Positions 1 through 9,042 are shown, counted from the first letter of the stretch. The stretch is 42,659 nt of DNA from Acidobacteriota bacterium (GCA_021851335.1 JAJZEA010000027.1:1-42659), one strand, 5' to 3'. Program-made: numbers and translations. Notes: generated by a model from the letters alone, not told the origin.

Positions 1-126
1 GCCATCAACGACTTCATCGAACACCACAATCGCGATCCGAAACCCTTCATCTGGCACAAAACCGCAGATCAGATTCTCGATTCCGTTGCCCGCTTTTGTA
101 AACGAATTAATGACTCAGTACACTAG
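1..126 (+). pseudogene. IS630-family transposase, C-terminal end (cut by window edge)
   Basis: An open frame enters from the left edge and stops at TAG 124-126, giving 41 residues. The peptide contains HHNRDPKPFIWHKTADQIL followed by a short tail with an arginine-phenylalanine-cysteine stretch. This matches the conserved C-terminus of IS630/Tc1-mariner-type DDE transposases, where an H-N-x-D-P-K-P-F-x-W-x-K-T-A block precedes the end of the protein. The catalytic DDE residues would lie outside the window, so whether the element is intact cannot be judged. The stop lies 31 bases from the encoded CCA end of tRNA-Val. I saw no clear terminal inverted repeat between the stop and the tRNA. It is listed as a pseudogene/partial entry only because the rest is not visible. 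Confidence 0.7.
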
Positions 127-156
127 AATATTCTCGGATGACTCGGGAAGGGGTTT

Positions 157-233
<77 letters not shown>

Positions 234-277
234 CTGATCTGCGGGCAAAAACGCGCTAAGAGCACGCTTCCGATTTC

Positions 278-286
278 ATCATAGCA
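278..286 (-). promoter_or_regulatory. Probable extended -10 promoter of tRNA-Val
   Basis: On the minus strand the bases read TGCTATGAT, an extended -10 (TGn plus TATGAT, five of six consensus positions). Transcription would start near 271, giving a leader of about 37 bases before the mature tRNA at 233. No good -35 is seen at the right distance, which is tolerable for an extended -10. Confidence 0.4.
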
Positions 287-391
287 GCATCCAGGATTCG
301 CGATAGTGAGCGCATGGCTGTGCATCAGCGGGGTGGAATGCGATAGGCTTCATGGTTGACTGTTGATCTTTGCATCAAGGAGCGTTCCGCT

Positions 392-1867
392 TTGACTTCC
401 TCTTATTCCTATAACCTGAAGGCCGCCGCTGAGACCTCCATGCAGGAACACGGTTTTCAGCCCAAGCTTTCGCAGGAGGCTGAGCGCGAGCTGGCGCTGA
501 TTCTGTCGCACGGACTCAGGCTTCCGCAGGCGGGTCGCGGCACCACGATTGCAGATCTTCGAGCGCTGCTGTGGTCATCGATCGACAACGATACCTCTCG
601 TGACCTTGATCAGATCGAGTGGGCCGAGCGCCTCAAGGACGGGCGAATTCGCGTGCGCGTAGCCGTCGCCGATGTGGACGGAACGGTTCCCCAGGCGACC
701 GCGCTCGACGCTCATGCAGAAAGCGAAACCACCAGTGTTTACACCGGCATCACAGTCTTTCCCATGTTCCCTGTCGAACTCTCCGAAGGACTGACCTCGC
801 TCAATGAAAATCAGGATCGCGCAGCCGTTGTCACGGAGTTTTCCGTCGACAGCCAGGGCGTGGTTAGCAACGGCAGCATCTATCGCGCGCTTGTGCGCAA
901 CAAGGCGCAGCTTGCCTACAACGCGGTCGGCGCATGGCTGGCCGGAGTTGCCGAAGCGCCGGAAAAGGTGAAGCAGAGCGCAGAACTGGCCACCCAACTC
1001 AAGCTTCAGGATGAAGCGGCGCGCGCCATGGTGGGTAGCCGCTTCCAGCACGGAGCGCTTGATCTGGAAACCATCGAGACACGTCCTGTGATGGTCAACG
1101 AGGAGGCCGTGAGCCTGGCACGTCAGTTGAAAAACCGCGCCACCAGCCTCATCGAAGAATTCATGGTTGCCGCCAATGGTGTCATGGCGCGCACTCTGGA
1201 CGAGGCGCGCATCGCCTCCATCCGCCGCGTTGTGCGCGTGCCCAAGCGCTGGGATCGCATCCTTCAGATTGCAGCCGAGCTTGGCACCACGCTGCCCGCC
1301 ATGCCTGACTCCAAAGCGCTGAACGACTTCCTCTGCGCGCAGCGTAAAGCCGATCCCGTTCGCTTCCCCGATCTTTCCCTCACTGTCATCAAGCTCATGG
1401 GTCCGGGCGAATACGTCATGGTCCGCCCAGGCGAGGATTCTCCCGGCCACTTCGGACTCGCGGTGCAGGACTACACCCACTCCACCGCACCCAATCGCCG
1501 CTTCGCCGACGTTGTCACGCAGCGCCTGCTCAAGGCTCATCTAGCCGCAGCACCCACTCCTTACTCCGCCGAGCGCATTGCCGCCGTTGCCGCGCGTTGC
1601 ACGCTGATGGAAGACAACGAGCGCCATGTGGAGCGAGAGATGGCCAAGCGCATCGCCGCCGTCGTGCTGCACAAACGTATCGGCCAGCACTTCAGAGCCA
1701 TCGTCACCGGCGTCTCCCACTCCGGCACATTTGTGCGCGCGCTGGAGCCGCACGTAGAAGGCATGCTCGTCCACGGCGGGGCGGGGCTTGATGTTGGCGA
1801 CAAACTTCAGGTGCGTCTGGTCGGCACAAATCCGGAACGGGGCTACATCGACTTTGCCGCAGCCTGA
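392..1867 (+). CDS. RNB-domain ribonuclease (RNase II/R-like) with C-terminal S1-like domain
   Basis: Predicted 3'-5' exoribonuclease of the RNase II/RNB superfamily, 491 aa from the chosen start. The RNB catalytic core begins near residue 60 with IDNDTSRDLDQIEWAERL, which corresponds to the D-x5-D-x-D-D metal-binding motif of RNase II. Three aspartates are kept but the last is glutamine (DLDQ instead of DLDD). The motif HSTAPNRRFADVVTQRLL near the end of the domain is the conserved RNA-binding/catalytic block with its arginine. The C-terminus (about residues 420-491, AIVTGVSHSGTFVRALEPHVEGML) looks like an S1 RNA-binding fold. It is shorter than RNase R because the N-terminal cold-shock domains are absent. 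I chose TTG at 392 because AAGGAG at 377-382 sits 9 bases upstream. A TTG at 356 is in frame but has no such site, and ATG 440 is a further alternative. The ChbG-like gene follows after 17 bases, possibly co-transcribed. Confidence 0.85.
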   Translation: MTSSYSYNLKAAAETSMQEHGFQPKLSQEAERELALILSHGLRLPQAGRGTTIADLRALLWSSIDNDTSRDLDQIEWAERLKDGRIRVRVAVADVDGTVPQATALDAHAESETTSVYTGITVFPMFPVELSEGLTSLNENQDRAAVVTEFSVDSQGVVSNGSIYRALVRNKAQLAYNAVGAWLAGVAEAPEKVKQSAELATQLKLQDEAARAMVGSRFQHGALDLETIETRPVMVNEEAVSLARQLKNRATSLIEEFMVAANGVMARTLDEARIASIRRVVRVPKRWDRILQIAAELGTTLPAMPDSKALNDFLCAQRKADPVRFPDLSLTVIKLMGPGEYVMVRPGEDSPGHFGLAVQDYTHSTAPNRRFADVVTQRLLKAHLAAAPTPYSAERIAAVAARCTLMEDNERHVEREMAKRIAAVVLHKRIGQHFRAIVTGVSHSGTFVRALEPHVEGMLVHGGAGLDVGDKLQVRLVGTNPERGYIDFAAA

Positions 1868-1884
1868 GTGCGTTCCGTGCGCGC

Positions 1885-2787
1885 ATGCCTGATACACTCA
1901 ACCGCGTGAAACAACTTATCATCAACGCGGACGATTTCGGACTCACGCCTGGCGTCAACCGAGCCATTGTTGAGCTTGCCCGCACGGGCTGCCTGACCAG
2001 CGCCACGCTGATGGCCTCCGCGCCTGCCACCGAGGACGCCATCCAGCTCGCGCACCAGTCTCCTTCGCTTGGCGTCGGTTGTCACGTTGTGCTTGTCGAT
2101 GGACTCACCTGCCTCGATCCTGACACGCAGCGTACTTTTGCGTGGATTGAACGCGACGGTCGCCTGCCTGCCACTCCTGGGCGACTTCTGCGCGGGATCT
2201 TTGCTCCGGGCGTCTCGCGTGCTCACAGCGAAGCCTTCCTCGAAGCTGAAGCCTTTGCCCAGATCACGCGCCTGCAACAGGCCGGACTCGCGCTCACGCA
2301 CCTCGACACACACAAGCATCTTCACCAGTTCCCTGCCATAATGCGGCCCGTGCTACGTGCCGCTCGCCGCGCCGGTCTCCGCCGCATTCGCAATCCGTTT
2401 GAACCACTCTGGAGCCGTCGTCTCACGCCGCTCGTCCCCGCTGCGCGCCGACTGGAGTTTGGCCTGCTCCAGATGTTTCGGCAGCGTTTTCACCGCGCAG
2501 TCGCCGATGCCGGTTTTACAACCACCGATGGGGCCCTCGGCGTGCTGGCTACAGGCTCGCTCGATCGCGCGCTGGTCGAGCGGCTGCTTGCCGCACTGCC
2601 CGACGGCTGTTGGGAGCTGGTGACGCATCCCGGTTACAGCGATGCCGCTCTACAACAGATTCGCACCCGTCTCCGCGCCTCGCGCGAGATTGAGATCGAC
2701 GCTCTCGGCGCCGTCGCTGCCCTGCGCGACGTTACTCTACGTGAGGCTTCCCTGCTCCACTTCGGCTCGTTGCCGTCGTCTGCTTGA
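1885..2787 (+). CDS. ChbG/HpnK-like (YdjC family) carbohydrate deacetylase
   Basis: YdjC/ChbG-family metal-dependent deacetylase, 300 aa, the usual length for the family. It opens with QLIINADDFGLTPGVNRAI, the family's metal-binding DD motif, followed by an SATLMASAP block, a GVGCHVVL segment with a conserved histidine, and THLDTHKHLHQFP, which supplies the remaining histidine ligands. These features match ChbG (chitooligosaccharide deacetylase) and the HpnK subgroup found beside hopanoid genes; no hopanoid enzyme is visible here except perhaps the GT at 27980. The start could be ATG 1885 or the in-frame GTG 1906; the latter gives the usual short N-terminus just before the first strand. Next gene downstream is bshA after about 120 bases. 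BshA's known partner deacetylase (BshB) belongs to the unrelated PIG-L fold, so a role in bacillithiol is only a guess. The true substrate is unknown. Confidence 0.82.
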   Translation: MPDTLNRVKQLIINADDFGLTPGVNRAIVELARTGCLTSATLMASAPATEDAIQLAHQSPSLGVGCHVVLVDGLTCLDPDTQRTFAWIERDGRLPATPGRLLRGIFAPGVSRAHSEAFLEAEAFAQITRLQQAGLALTHLDTHKHLHQFPAIMRPVLRAARRAGLRRIRNPFEPLWSRRLTPLVPAARRLEFGLLQMFRQRFHRAVADAGFTTTDGALGVLATGSLDRALVERLLAALPDGCWELVTHPGYSDAALQQIRTRLRASREIEIDALGAVAALRDVTLREASLLHFGSLPSSA

Positions 2788-2906
2788 AATTTCCTCTGCA
2801 TGCGCAAACTTCGCGCATCGTCTGCGGATGCTGCAACGTCCAAAGAACAGTACGGAATCATCGCGACAAGCTGCGGCAAGACTTGGTTAGCAAGAAAGCG
2901 GTTTTC

Positions 2907-4043
2907 ATGCGTATCGGCATCACCTGTTATCCCACCTACGGCGGCAGCGGCGTTGTCGCCACAGAACTCGGCATTGAGCTGGCATCTCTGGGCCATGAGA
3001 TTCACTTCATCAGCTACTCGCAGCCATTTCGTCTCTCTGGCCGCGAAACCGGCATCTTCTATCACGAGGTGCCGGTGTCCAACTATCCGCTCTTCGAGTT
3101 CCCGCCTTACGATCTGGCACTGGCCTCACGTATGGCCGAGGTTGCCGAGTATTATGGCCTCGACCTGCTGCACGTCCACTACGCGATTCCTCACTCCGTC
3201 AGCGCACTGCTGGCTCGCCAGATGCTGGCTGCGCGCGGTCGCCATCTTCCCTTTGTCACCACGCTTCACGGCACAGACATCACGCTCGTCGGCATGGACC
3301 GCTCGTATCTGCCCATCACGCAATACGCCATTCAGCAGAGCGACGGAGTCACCAGCATCTCTGGCTGGCTGCGCGACAAAACCGTGGAAAACTTTGCTGT
3401 AACACGGCCGATCGAGGTCATCCACAATTTCGTGAACTGCGATCAATATCAGCCGATTCGCAACGAGGAAGAGCGGTCTCGACTGCGCCAGCCACTGGCG
3501 GCTGCGGATGAGTTTCTGCTGATGCACCTTTCTAATTTTCGGCCCGTCAAGCGCATCGCCGACGTCATTCAGACCTTTGCCCGCATTGCCCGACAGATTC
3601 CCGCGCGGCTGGCGCTAATCGGCGACGGCCCGGACCGCTCCACCGCCGAGTGGCTCGCCCACTCCCTGAATATCCATGACCGCATTCACTTCCTCGGCAA
3701 GCAGGATCGCGTCCATGACCTGCTCCCGCTGGCTGACCTGCTGCTCATGCCCAGCGAAAACGAATCCTTTGGCCTGGCCGCACTGGAAGCGATGGCTTGC
3801 CAGACACCAGCTATCGCCACGCGCGTCGGCGGCGTGCCGGAACTGATCACCGACGGCCACGACGGCCTGCTCTTTGCCATCGGTGATGTGGACGCAATGG
3901 CCGACTCCGCCATCGCACTCTTGCGTGATCCGGAACGCCACGCCGCGATGCGATGCGCTGCGAGAAAGACCGCACAGGACCGCTTCTGCTCGACGCGCAT
4001 CATTCCGCGCTACGTCGATTTCTATCGCTCGCTCATTGGATGA
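2907..4043 (+). CDS. bshA: N-acetyl-alpha-D-glucosaminyl L-malate synthase BshA
   Basis: GT4 glycosyltransferase catalysing the first step of bacillithiol synthesis: transfer of GlcNAc from UDP-GlcNAc to L-malate. The start at ATG 2907 gives 378 aa, the normal BshA length. The reading frame stays open 41 codons further up, but those residues do not look like family sequence. Diagnostic blocks are MRIGITCYPTYGGSGVVATE at the N-terminus (nucleotide-sugar loop GGSG), VTTLHGTDITLVG in the middle, NFVNCDQY after the first domain, and the GT4 E-x7-E region ENESFGLAALEAMACQTPAIAT with GGVPELITDG. No bshB or bshC is in the window. The 3' end overlaps the convergent histidine kinase gene by 22 bases. 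The protein should be cytosolic. Confidence 0.93.
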   Translation: MRIGITCYPTYGGSGVVATELGIELASLGHEIHFISYSQPFRLSGRETGIFYHEVPVSNYPLFEFPPYDLALASRMAEVAEYYGLDLLHVHYAIPHSVSALLARQMLAARGRHLPFVTTLHGTDITLVGMDRSYLPITQYAIQQSDGVTSISGWLRDKTVENFAVTRPIEVIHNFVNCDQYQPIRNEEERSRLRQPLAAADEFLLMHLSNFRPVKRIADVIQTFARIARQIPARLALIGDGPDRSTAEWLAHSLNIHDRIHFLGKQDRVHDLLPLADLLLMPSENESFGLAALEAMACQTPAIATRVGGVPELITDGHDGLLFAIGDVDAMADSAIALLRDPERHAAMRCAARKTAQDRFCSTRIIPRYVDFYRSLIG

Positions 4044-5329
4044 CCGCCTGCTGCATCTCCCACTGGAACCGTCAGGCTCACGCGCGTCCCGCGTCCCGGG
4101 CGAGACTCGAGATCAAAGCGCGCCATCCTCCCATAAAGCATCTGCAAGCGGTCGCGCACCAGCTTGATACCGATTCCGTTACCGCTGCTCAGCGTCTGCT
4201 CCGAGATGCCCACGCCGTCGTCTTCCACCTCAATCACCAGTCCGTCCTCACCTCGGCGGCTGCGCAGCGTAATTGTGCCACCGGCGATGCGCGGCTCCAG
4301 TCCATGCTTGATCGAGTTCTCCACCAACGGCTGTAACAAGATGCTTGGTACGCGCATGTCCAGCACAGACGGCTCAATCTCCTTGACCACGCGCAGCTTT
4401 TCTGCACCAAACCGAACCATCTCAATCTCCAGATAATCGTCGATCCATTGCAGTTCCTCGCGCAACGGCACCAGCGTGTCATGATCCCTCAGCATCGCTC
4501 GCAGCAGGCTCGCCAGCTTGCCGATCATCACTCTCGCCTCGGCGGGCCTGTGCCGCACCAGCGAAGCAATCGAGTTCAACGTGTTGAAGAGAAAATGCGG
4601 ATTGATCTGCCGTTGCAGTGCGTCAAGCCGGGCCTCGAGCAGCAGCCGTTTCTGCTCCTCCAGCTTCATCTCGACCCGAAGCACGTTCCACATCTTCAGC
4701 CAAATGCCAACAACCACGGGCGCACTCACCCACACCAGTGCACGTAGCCACCAGGCATCGGTTCGCAGCGCGAAGATCCTTCGAGGAAACTCCCATGCGA
4801 GCCAGCTATGCGCCGCTTCCATACCCGCAATCAGCAGCAGTAACAGAATCTGCCGATCAAACTTCGGCTGGCGCAGCGTCCGTCTCACCCACCGCCACAG
4901 GCTCAGGTCAACAAACGGCGTAAACGACCAGATCTCCTCTTTTTCAATCACCATGCCAGCGATGCCGGCTACTATTCCCACACCTGCCAGAAACGGCAGC
5001 GCCAGATACTCGCGATGAAGTATCGCGGGCACGGCCATCAGCATCCCGCTTAGCATTGCCCATCCCGGACCCACCAGCAGACCCACCAGCGTCACCGTCT
5101 CTAGCGACATATCCGCCGCCAGAAAATTCGGCACCTCAATCCGCACCCAGACACCCAGCGTCAGCGGAACGAGCACAAACGCCAGCATCTCCAGCGTCTC
5201 TCGCTTCGTTCTCCGCTGTGCCAGCAACCGCCGCTGGAAAGCGCGTGACCGGCCCACCGCGCTGGCCACCGAAGCGGCAATCCCCAGCTTCACCAGAAGC
5301 GTAATCAAAATCAGTTTGTGATCCGCCAC
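4022..5329 (-). CDS. LytS/YehU-type membrane sensor histidine kinase (orphan)
   Basis: Sensor kinase of the LytS class, 435 aa. Residues 1-220 contain about five to six hydrophobic segments (for example 5-20, 48-62, 78-100, 112-127, 160-175, 197-212), resembling the 5TM-LYT sensor module. A short coiled-coil (EEQKRLLLEARLDALQRQ) leads into the His_kinase block QINPHFLFNTLNSIASLVR with phospho-acceptor His245. A HATPase_c domain follows: N box LVENSIKHGLEP, G1 box EDDGVGIS and GNGIGIKLVRDRLQMLYG. These proteins usually work with a LytTR response regulator encoded next door; none is present, so it is an orphan here. Its 5' end faces ribA divergently and its tail overlaps bshA on the opposite strand by 22 bases. 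The signal sensed is unknown; cell-envelope signals are typical for the family. Confidence 0.9.
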   Translation of the reverse strand: MADHKLILITLLVKLGIAASVASAVGRSRAFQRRLLAQRRTKRETLEMLAFVLVPLTLGVWVRIEVPNFLAADMSLETVTLVGLLVGPGWAMLSGMLMAVPAILHREYLALPFLAGVGIVAGIAGMVIEKEEIWSFTPFVDLSLWRWVRRTLRQPKFDRQILLLLLIAGMEAAHSWLAWEFPRRIFALRTDAWWLRALVWVSAPVVVGIWLKMWNVLRVEMKLEEQKRLLLEARLDALQRQINPHFLFNTLNSIASLVRHRPAEARVMIGKLASLLRAMLRDHDTLVPLREELQWIDDYLEIEMVRFGAEKLRVVKEIEPSVLDMRVPSILLQPLVENSIKHGLEPRIAGGTITLRSRRGEDGLVIEVEDDGVGISEQTLSSGNGIGIKLVRDRLQMLYGRMARFDLESRPGRGTRVSLTVPVGDAAGGHPMSER

Positions 5330-5384
5330 GCTTTCCTTTCCACCTCGCTGCCTGCCGCGAATCCTTCACCATCCCCGTGCATCT

Positions 5385-5390
5385 TACAAT
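5385..5390 (+). promoter_or_regulatory. Possible -10 box (TACAAT) of ribA, leaderless start
   Basis: TACAAT ends 6 bases before the ribA ATG at 5397. If used, transcription would begin at or next to the start codon, giving a leaderless mRNA. This agrees with the lack of any Shine-Dalgarno sequence before this ATG. No convincing -35 is seen. Confidence 0.3.
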
Positions 5391-5396
5391 CAGATC

Positions 5397-6041
5397 ATGT
5401 CGTACACCAGCGTACTGAAAAAAGCTGAAGCTGATTTCCCTACCCGTTGGGGTCACTTTCGCATTCTTGGCTTTGAGGCTCTTGGGGCAAACCACGCACC
5501 GGGCTGCCAGCCCGATCCCACATCTTCGGTCGATGGCCTAGTTGCACTCGTCCACGGCGACATTCACGCCGCACCGCCGATTATCCGTATCCATTCGCAA
5601 TGCCTCACCGGCGATGTCTTTGGCTCCCTGCGCTGCGACTGCCGCGCGCAACTGGAACTCGCCCTGCAGCGCATCACCGCTGAAGGCGCTGGCATCCTGC
5701 TCTATGAGCAGCAGGAGGGGCGCGGCATAGGCCTGATGGCCAAGCTCCAGGCCTATGAGCTACAGGACCAGGGCCGCGATACCGTCGAAGCCAACCTCGA
5801 ACTCGGCTTTGCCGCCGACTGCCGCGGCTACGAGCTGCCCGCCGCCGTGCTTCATCTTCTCGGAGTCTCCGCGGTTCGCCTGATGACCAACAATCCGGAG
5901 AAAGTGGCCGCGCTTGAATCGGCAGGAATCCGCGTCACAGAACGCATATCGGCAGAAGTTCCGCCGCTCGACACCTTCCGCCGCTACCTCGAGACCAAGC
6001 AGCAAAAGATGGGCCATATTCTCGATGAAATTCGGAACTGA
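5397..6041 (+). CDS. ribA: GTP cyclohydrolase II (RibA)
   Basis: Stand-alone GTP cyclohydrolase II, 214 aa. It converts GTP to 2,5-diamino-6-ribosylamino-pyrimidinone 5'-phosphate, formate and pyrophosphate, the first committed step of riboflavin synthesis in the cytosol. The zinc site is visible as Cys69, Cys80 and Cys82 in HSQCLTGDVFGSLRCDCRAQL. YEQQEGRGIGLMAKLQAYELQ and the following QDQGRDTVEAN are the signature GTP-binding and catalytic blocks, and LMTNNPEKVAALESAGI is the conserved C-terminal block. There is no RibB (DHBP synthase) domain at the N-terminus, so this is not the RibBA fusion. No other riboflavin gene lies nearby. The ATG has no Shine-Dalgarno site, and a -10-like TACAAT sits directly before it. 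Confidence 0.95.
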   Translation: MSYTSVLKKAEADFPTRWGHFRILGFEALGANHAPGCQPDPTSSVDGLVALVHGDIHAAPPIIRIHSQCLTGDVFGSLRCDCRAQLELALQRITAEGAGILLYEQQEGRGIGLMAKLQAYELQDQGRDTVEANLELGFAADCRGYELPAAVLHLLGVSAVRLMTNNPEKVAALESAGIRVTERISAEVPPLDTFRRYLETKQQKMGHILDEIRN

Positions 6042-6081
6042 GCCATGACATCCTGAAGGCTTGCCCGTCGTCCTTGCGCCT

Positions 6082-6630
6082 TTATCGGTCCGCGTTTCGC
6101 AGCTCAAGCAGGAGCTTTGCTGTTGTCACCAGTTGCCCCACATGCCGCTGCGTGTGATCAGCCACATGCACCAGCAGCCCACCCACCGTCGTCGGCAGAT
6201 TTTTGCGTCCCACGCAGCGAGGCGTCTCCAAGTCCACGCTCGCCAGCGCCACCACGCGACGCATCCCCTCCTGCAAGCCCGTCTGAAGCTCCGCTCGCAG
6301 AGCATTTGCCGATATCGGTTCTCCCTCGCTTCGCAGCGCATCCATCTGCGCAGCGCTGAGTTGTCGCCCTTCGGCATAGCTCAGCAGCCGATCCACGCTG
6401 CGCGCCAGATGCTGAATCTGCCATGCCACCGAAGGCAATGCCATCGCTCTTTGATGCAGCTCTTCTTCGGTCAACCCGCTTGTCCACCGTACAACATCTT
6501 CAGCCGTCAGCTCGAGCGCATGCACCACCGCACGCGCCACCGATCTAATCTCCGTATGCGTGCCCCGTAGCCACGGTTCCGGCTCATTTACGCGGATTAC
6601 GGCTTCCGGCGCTTCATCCTTGTGCTTCAC
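6082..6630 (-). CDS. DinB-family putative metal-dependent hydrolase
   Basis: DinB/YfiT-like four-helix-bundle protein, 182 aa. The expected three-histidine metal site is present: His74 in AWQIQHLARSVDRLL, and His159 and His163 in HVADHTQRHVGQL near the C-terminus. Family members include bacillithiol and mycothiol S-transferases and many uncharacterised proteins; with bshA in the same window a thiol-transferase role is conceivable, but nothing in the sequence proves it. The GTG start overlaps the TGA stop of the upstream P-loop kinase gene (GTGA, 6627-6630), so the two are translationally coupled. It is convergent with ribA, 40 bases away, with no clear terminator between. Confidence 0.8.
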   Translation of the reverse strand: MKHKDEAPEAVIRVNEPEPWLRGTHTEIRSVARAVVHALELTAEDVVRWTSGLTEEELHQRAMALPSVAWQIQHLARSVDRLLSYAEGRQLSAAQMDALRSEGEPISANALRAELQTGLQEGMRRVVALASVDLETPRCVGRKNLPTTVGGLLVHVADHTQRHVGQLVTTAKLLLELRNADR

Positions 6631-7502
6631 GACTGCTTCACGCGGACCACAGTGATCTTGGCAAATCCTTCTTCAAAATCCGGCGCTTTCAGCTTCTCGG
6701 CCATGCGCTGCATCGCCTCCTCGCTCACCGGTCGATCACGTTGAGCATTCCGCTCCAAGCATACCTCCAGCGGAACATCGAAGTAGACCGCCTGCACCTC
6801 ATAGCCAAAGCTTTGCGCCATCTTGATCCATTGCCTGCGCTCATGGGCCGAGAGGTTCGTAGCGTCCACATAATTCCAGGGCATCTTGGCAATCAGCCGC
6901 GCTCGCAGCAACGAACGCAGCGTCGCAAATACCAGTCCCTGGTAACGCTGCTCTGTAATATCGTCAAACAGAATCGTGCGCAGCATATCGCTGCTCAGCG
7001 GCGTAACGCCTCGGCGTTTGTACCAGGTGGTCTTGCCTGAGCCCGGCAGCCCGATGGTCAATACAACAAAACCTTTCGGTTCCTGGCTCGACAGAGCGCC
7101 ACCCGCACTCGACGCCGCCGGGGATTCAGGCTGCGTCTCCACTTCCATCCGTCGCTGCGGCGCCGCTGCCTCCGGTGCCATTCGCTCCGGCTTCCGACCT
7201 TCTGATTTGCGCGCTTCGGACCGACGACGCTCGGGTCGACGTCCATTCCGAGATCTCGACATATCCTCCGCCGATCTCGCAGTCAATTCCGGCGAGGATA
7301 CGGGAGTGGCTGTCGGCACGGGAACAGGAACTCTTTCGGAAATTCTAGGTTCAGATATTCGAGGCTCCGTCGCAGTCCGAGACACAGCCGGCTCCTGCAA
7401 ATAGCTTGGACTGAGCGGCCGAGGTTGGTTGACGGGGATCTCACGTCCGGTCTTACCGGTAGCTTCCGATGTATTCGGCTCTCGTCGGGAACGTCTTCGC
7501 AT
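6627..7502 (-). CDS. P-loop ATPase/kinase, polynucleotide-kinase-like, with disordered basic N-terminus
   Basis: P-loop kinase-like protein of 291 aa from the chosen ATG. The C-terminal half (about 143-291) is an AAA_33/zeta-toxin/polynucleotide-kinase-like domain: Walker A GLPGSGKT at 151-158, then SSDMLRTILFDD, NYVDATNLSAHERRQWI and a lid with RNAQRDRPVSEEAMQRM. The substrate cannot be named from sequence. The first 140 residues are low-complexity, rich in Arg, Pro, Glu and Ser (for example RNGRRPERRRSEARKSEGRK), predicted disordered and possibly nucleic-acid binding. I chose ATG 7502 because AGGA lies 6 bases upstream. In-frame ATGs at 7520 and 7622 would lengthen the disordered part, and the frame stays open to 7832. 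Its stop overlaps the DinB gene start by four bases (GTGA), so they form an operon. Confidence 0.75.
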   Translation of the reverse strand: MRRRSRREPNTSEATGKTGREIPVNQPRPLSPSYLQEPAVSRTATEPRISEPRISERVPVPVPTATPVSSPELTARSAEDMSRSRNGRRPERRRSEARKSEGRKPERMAPEAAAPQRRMEVETQPESPAASSAGGALSSQEPKGFVVLTIGLPGSGKTTWYKRRGVTPLSSDMLRTILFDDITEQRYQGLVFATLRSLLRARLIAKMPWNYVDATNLSAHERRQWIKMAQSFGYEVQAVYFDVPLEVCLERNAQRDRPVSEEAMQRMAEKLKAPDFEEGFAKITVVRVKQS

Positions 7503-7904
7503 GGCTTTTCCTGGAGTCATATAAATTTGCCGGACCGGCCTGCTCCACTCCGTCTGCCGCTTCGTTGCGAAACTCTGACGACGCTTGTTCTGCGCCTCGT
7601 GCGGGCCCGTTGCTCCTGCCATTATCCCACGCACATCTCCGCTCCTCGCCCCGCATCTCTGTCCATCCTTCCAGCCGGGACAATTTCTGTCACCCCCATC
7701 GCGGCTCGTGTTTTCAGCGCAACTGTCTTTTGTAAATTCGTTTTCATCCCATTGACAACAGTGATATTCTGATGAGTTTGGTGGTGCCCTCGCAATCATG
7801 GCCCGTCTGCATCGGGCTTCTCGCTCCGGCAAACATACTTGCTCGCAACTCCTGTTTTTGCTCCAGAAACCCTTATTTCAGCACACAACTAAAGGAGATC
7901 ATTC
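7503..7904. other. 402-base intergenic stretch between P-loop kinase and gapA
   Basis: Divergent promoter region. The first 120 bases may belong to the kinase gene if an upstream ATG (7520 or 7622) is used. A TTGACA lies at 7752-7757, but the bases 17 downstream do not resemble a -10. TATTCT at 7765-7770 could serve as -10 with a weak TTTCAT (7742-7747) at 17-base spacing. The gapA ribosome site AAAGGAG is at the right end. No RNA gene or repeat was recognised. Confidence 0.4.
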
Positions 7905-8909
<1,005 letters not shown>

Positions 8910-8924
8910 ACCGCGCACCTCGCA

Positions 8925-8961
8925 AAAGGGATGTGCCGCGTTCGGCGAAGCACATCCCTTT
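8925..8961 (+). terminator. 12-bp perfect hairpin after gapA (terminator or mRNA processing/attenuation stem)
   Basis: AAAGGGATGTGC (8925-8936) and GCACATCCCTTT (8950-8961) form a perfect 12-bp stem around a 13-base loop that can itself pair (CGC/GCG). The stem starts 15 bases after the gapA stop. There is no U-run after it (GCGGCTTGG follows), so it is not a classical terminator. It may stabilise the gapA 3' end or partially attenuate read-through into pgk. Confidence 0.5.
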
Positions 8962-8968
8962 GCGGCTT

Positions 8969-9042
8969 GGTTCGGCGCAGTAATTGGGTTCGGCGCAATC
9001 ATTCTGGACACCAGTCCAGGGCAGCGCTACCGGCGCAGTCAT
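8969..9042 (+). repeat. Short degenerate repeats in the pgk leader
   Basis: GGTTCGGCGCAGTAATTG at 8969 is followed 18 bases on by GGTTCGGCGCAATCATTC at 8987, and a third partial copy CGGCGCAGTCAT lies at 9031-9042. Between copies two and three, CTGGAC/GTCCAG (9004-9009 and 9014-9019) form a 6-bp hairpin with an ACCA loop. Function unknown; they lie in the untranslated region just before pgk. Confidence 0.5.

Noticed and set aside
575..1540. Long minus-strand frame (about 320 codons) opposite the RNB ribonuclease gene
   Set aside because: It is a high-GC antisense shadow; the plus-strand frame has clear RNB motifs and the minus frame none.
1885..2787. ChbG-like deacetylase as the BshB of bacillithiol synthesis
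   Set aside because: Known BshB proteins have the PIG-L fold; this is YdjC/ChbG fold. Adjacency to bshA alone is weak evidence.
7752..7757. TTGACA as -35 for gapA
   Set aside because: No acceptable -10 at 16-18 bases downstream, so it was not listed as a promoter.
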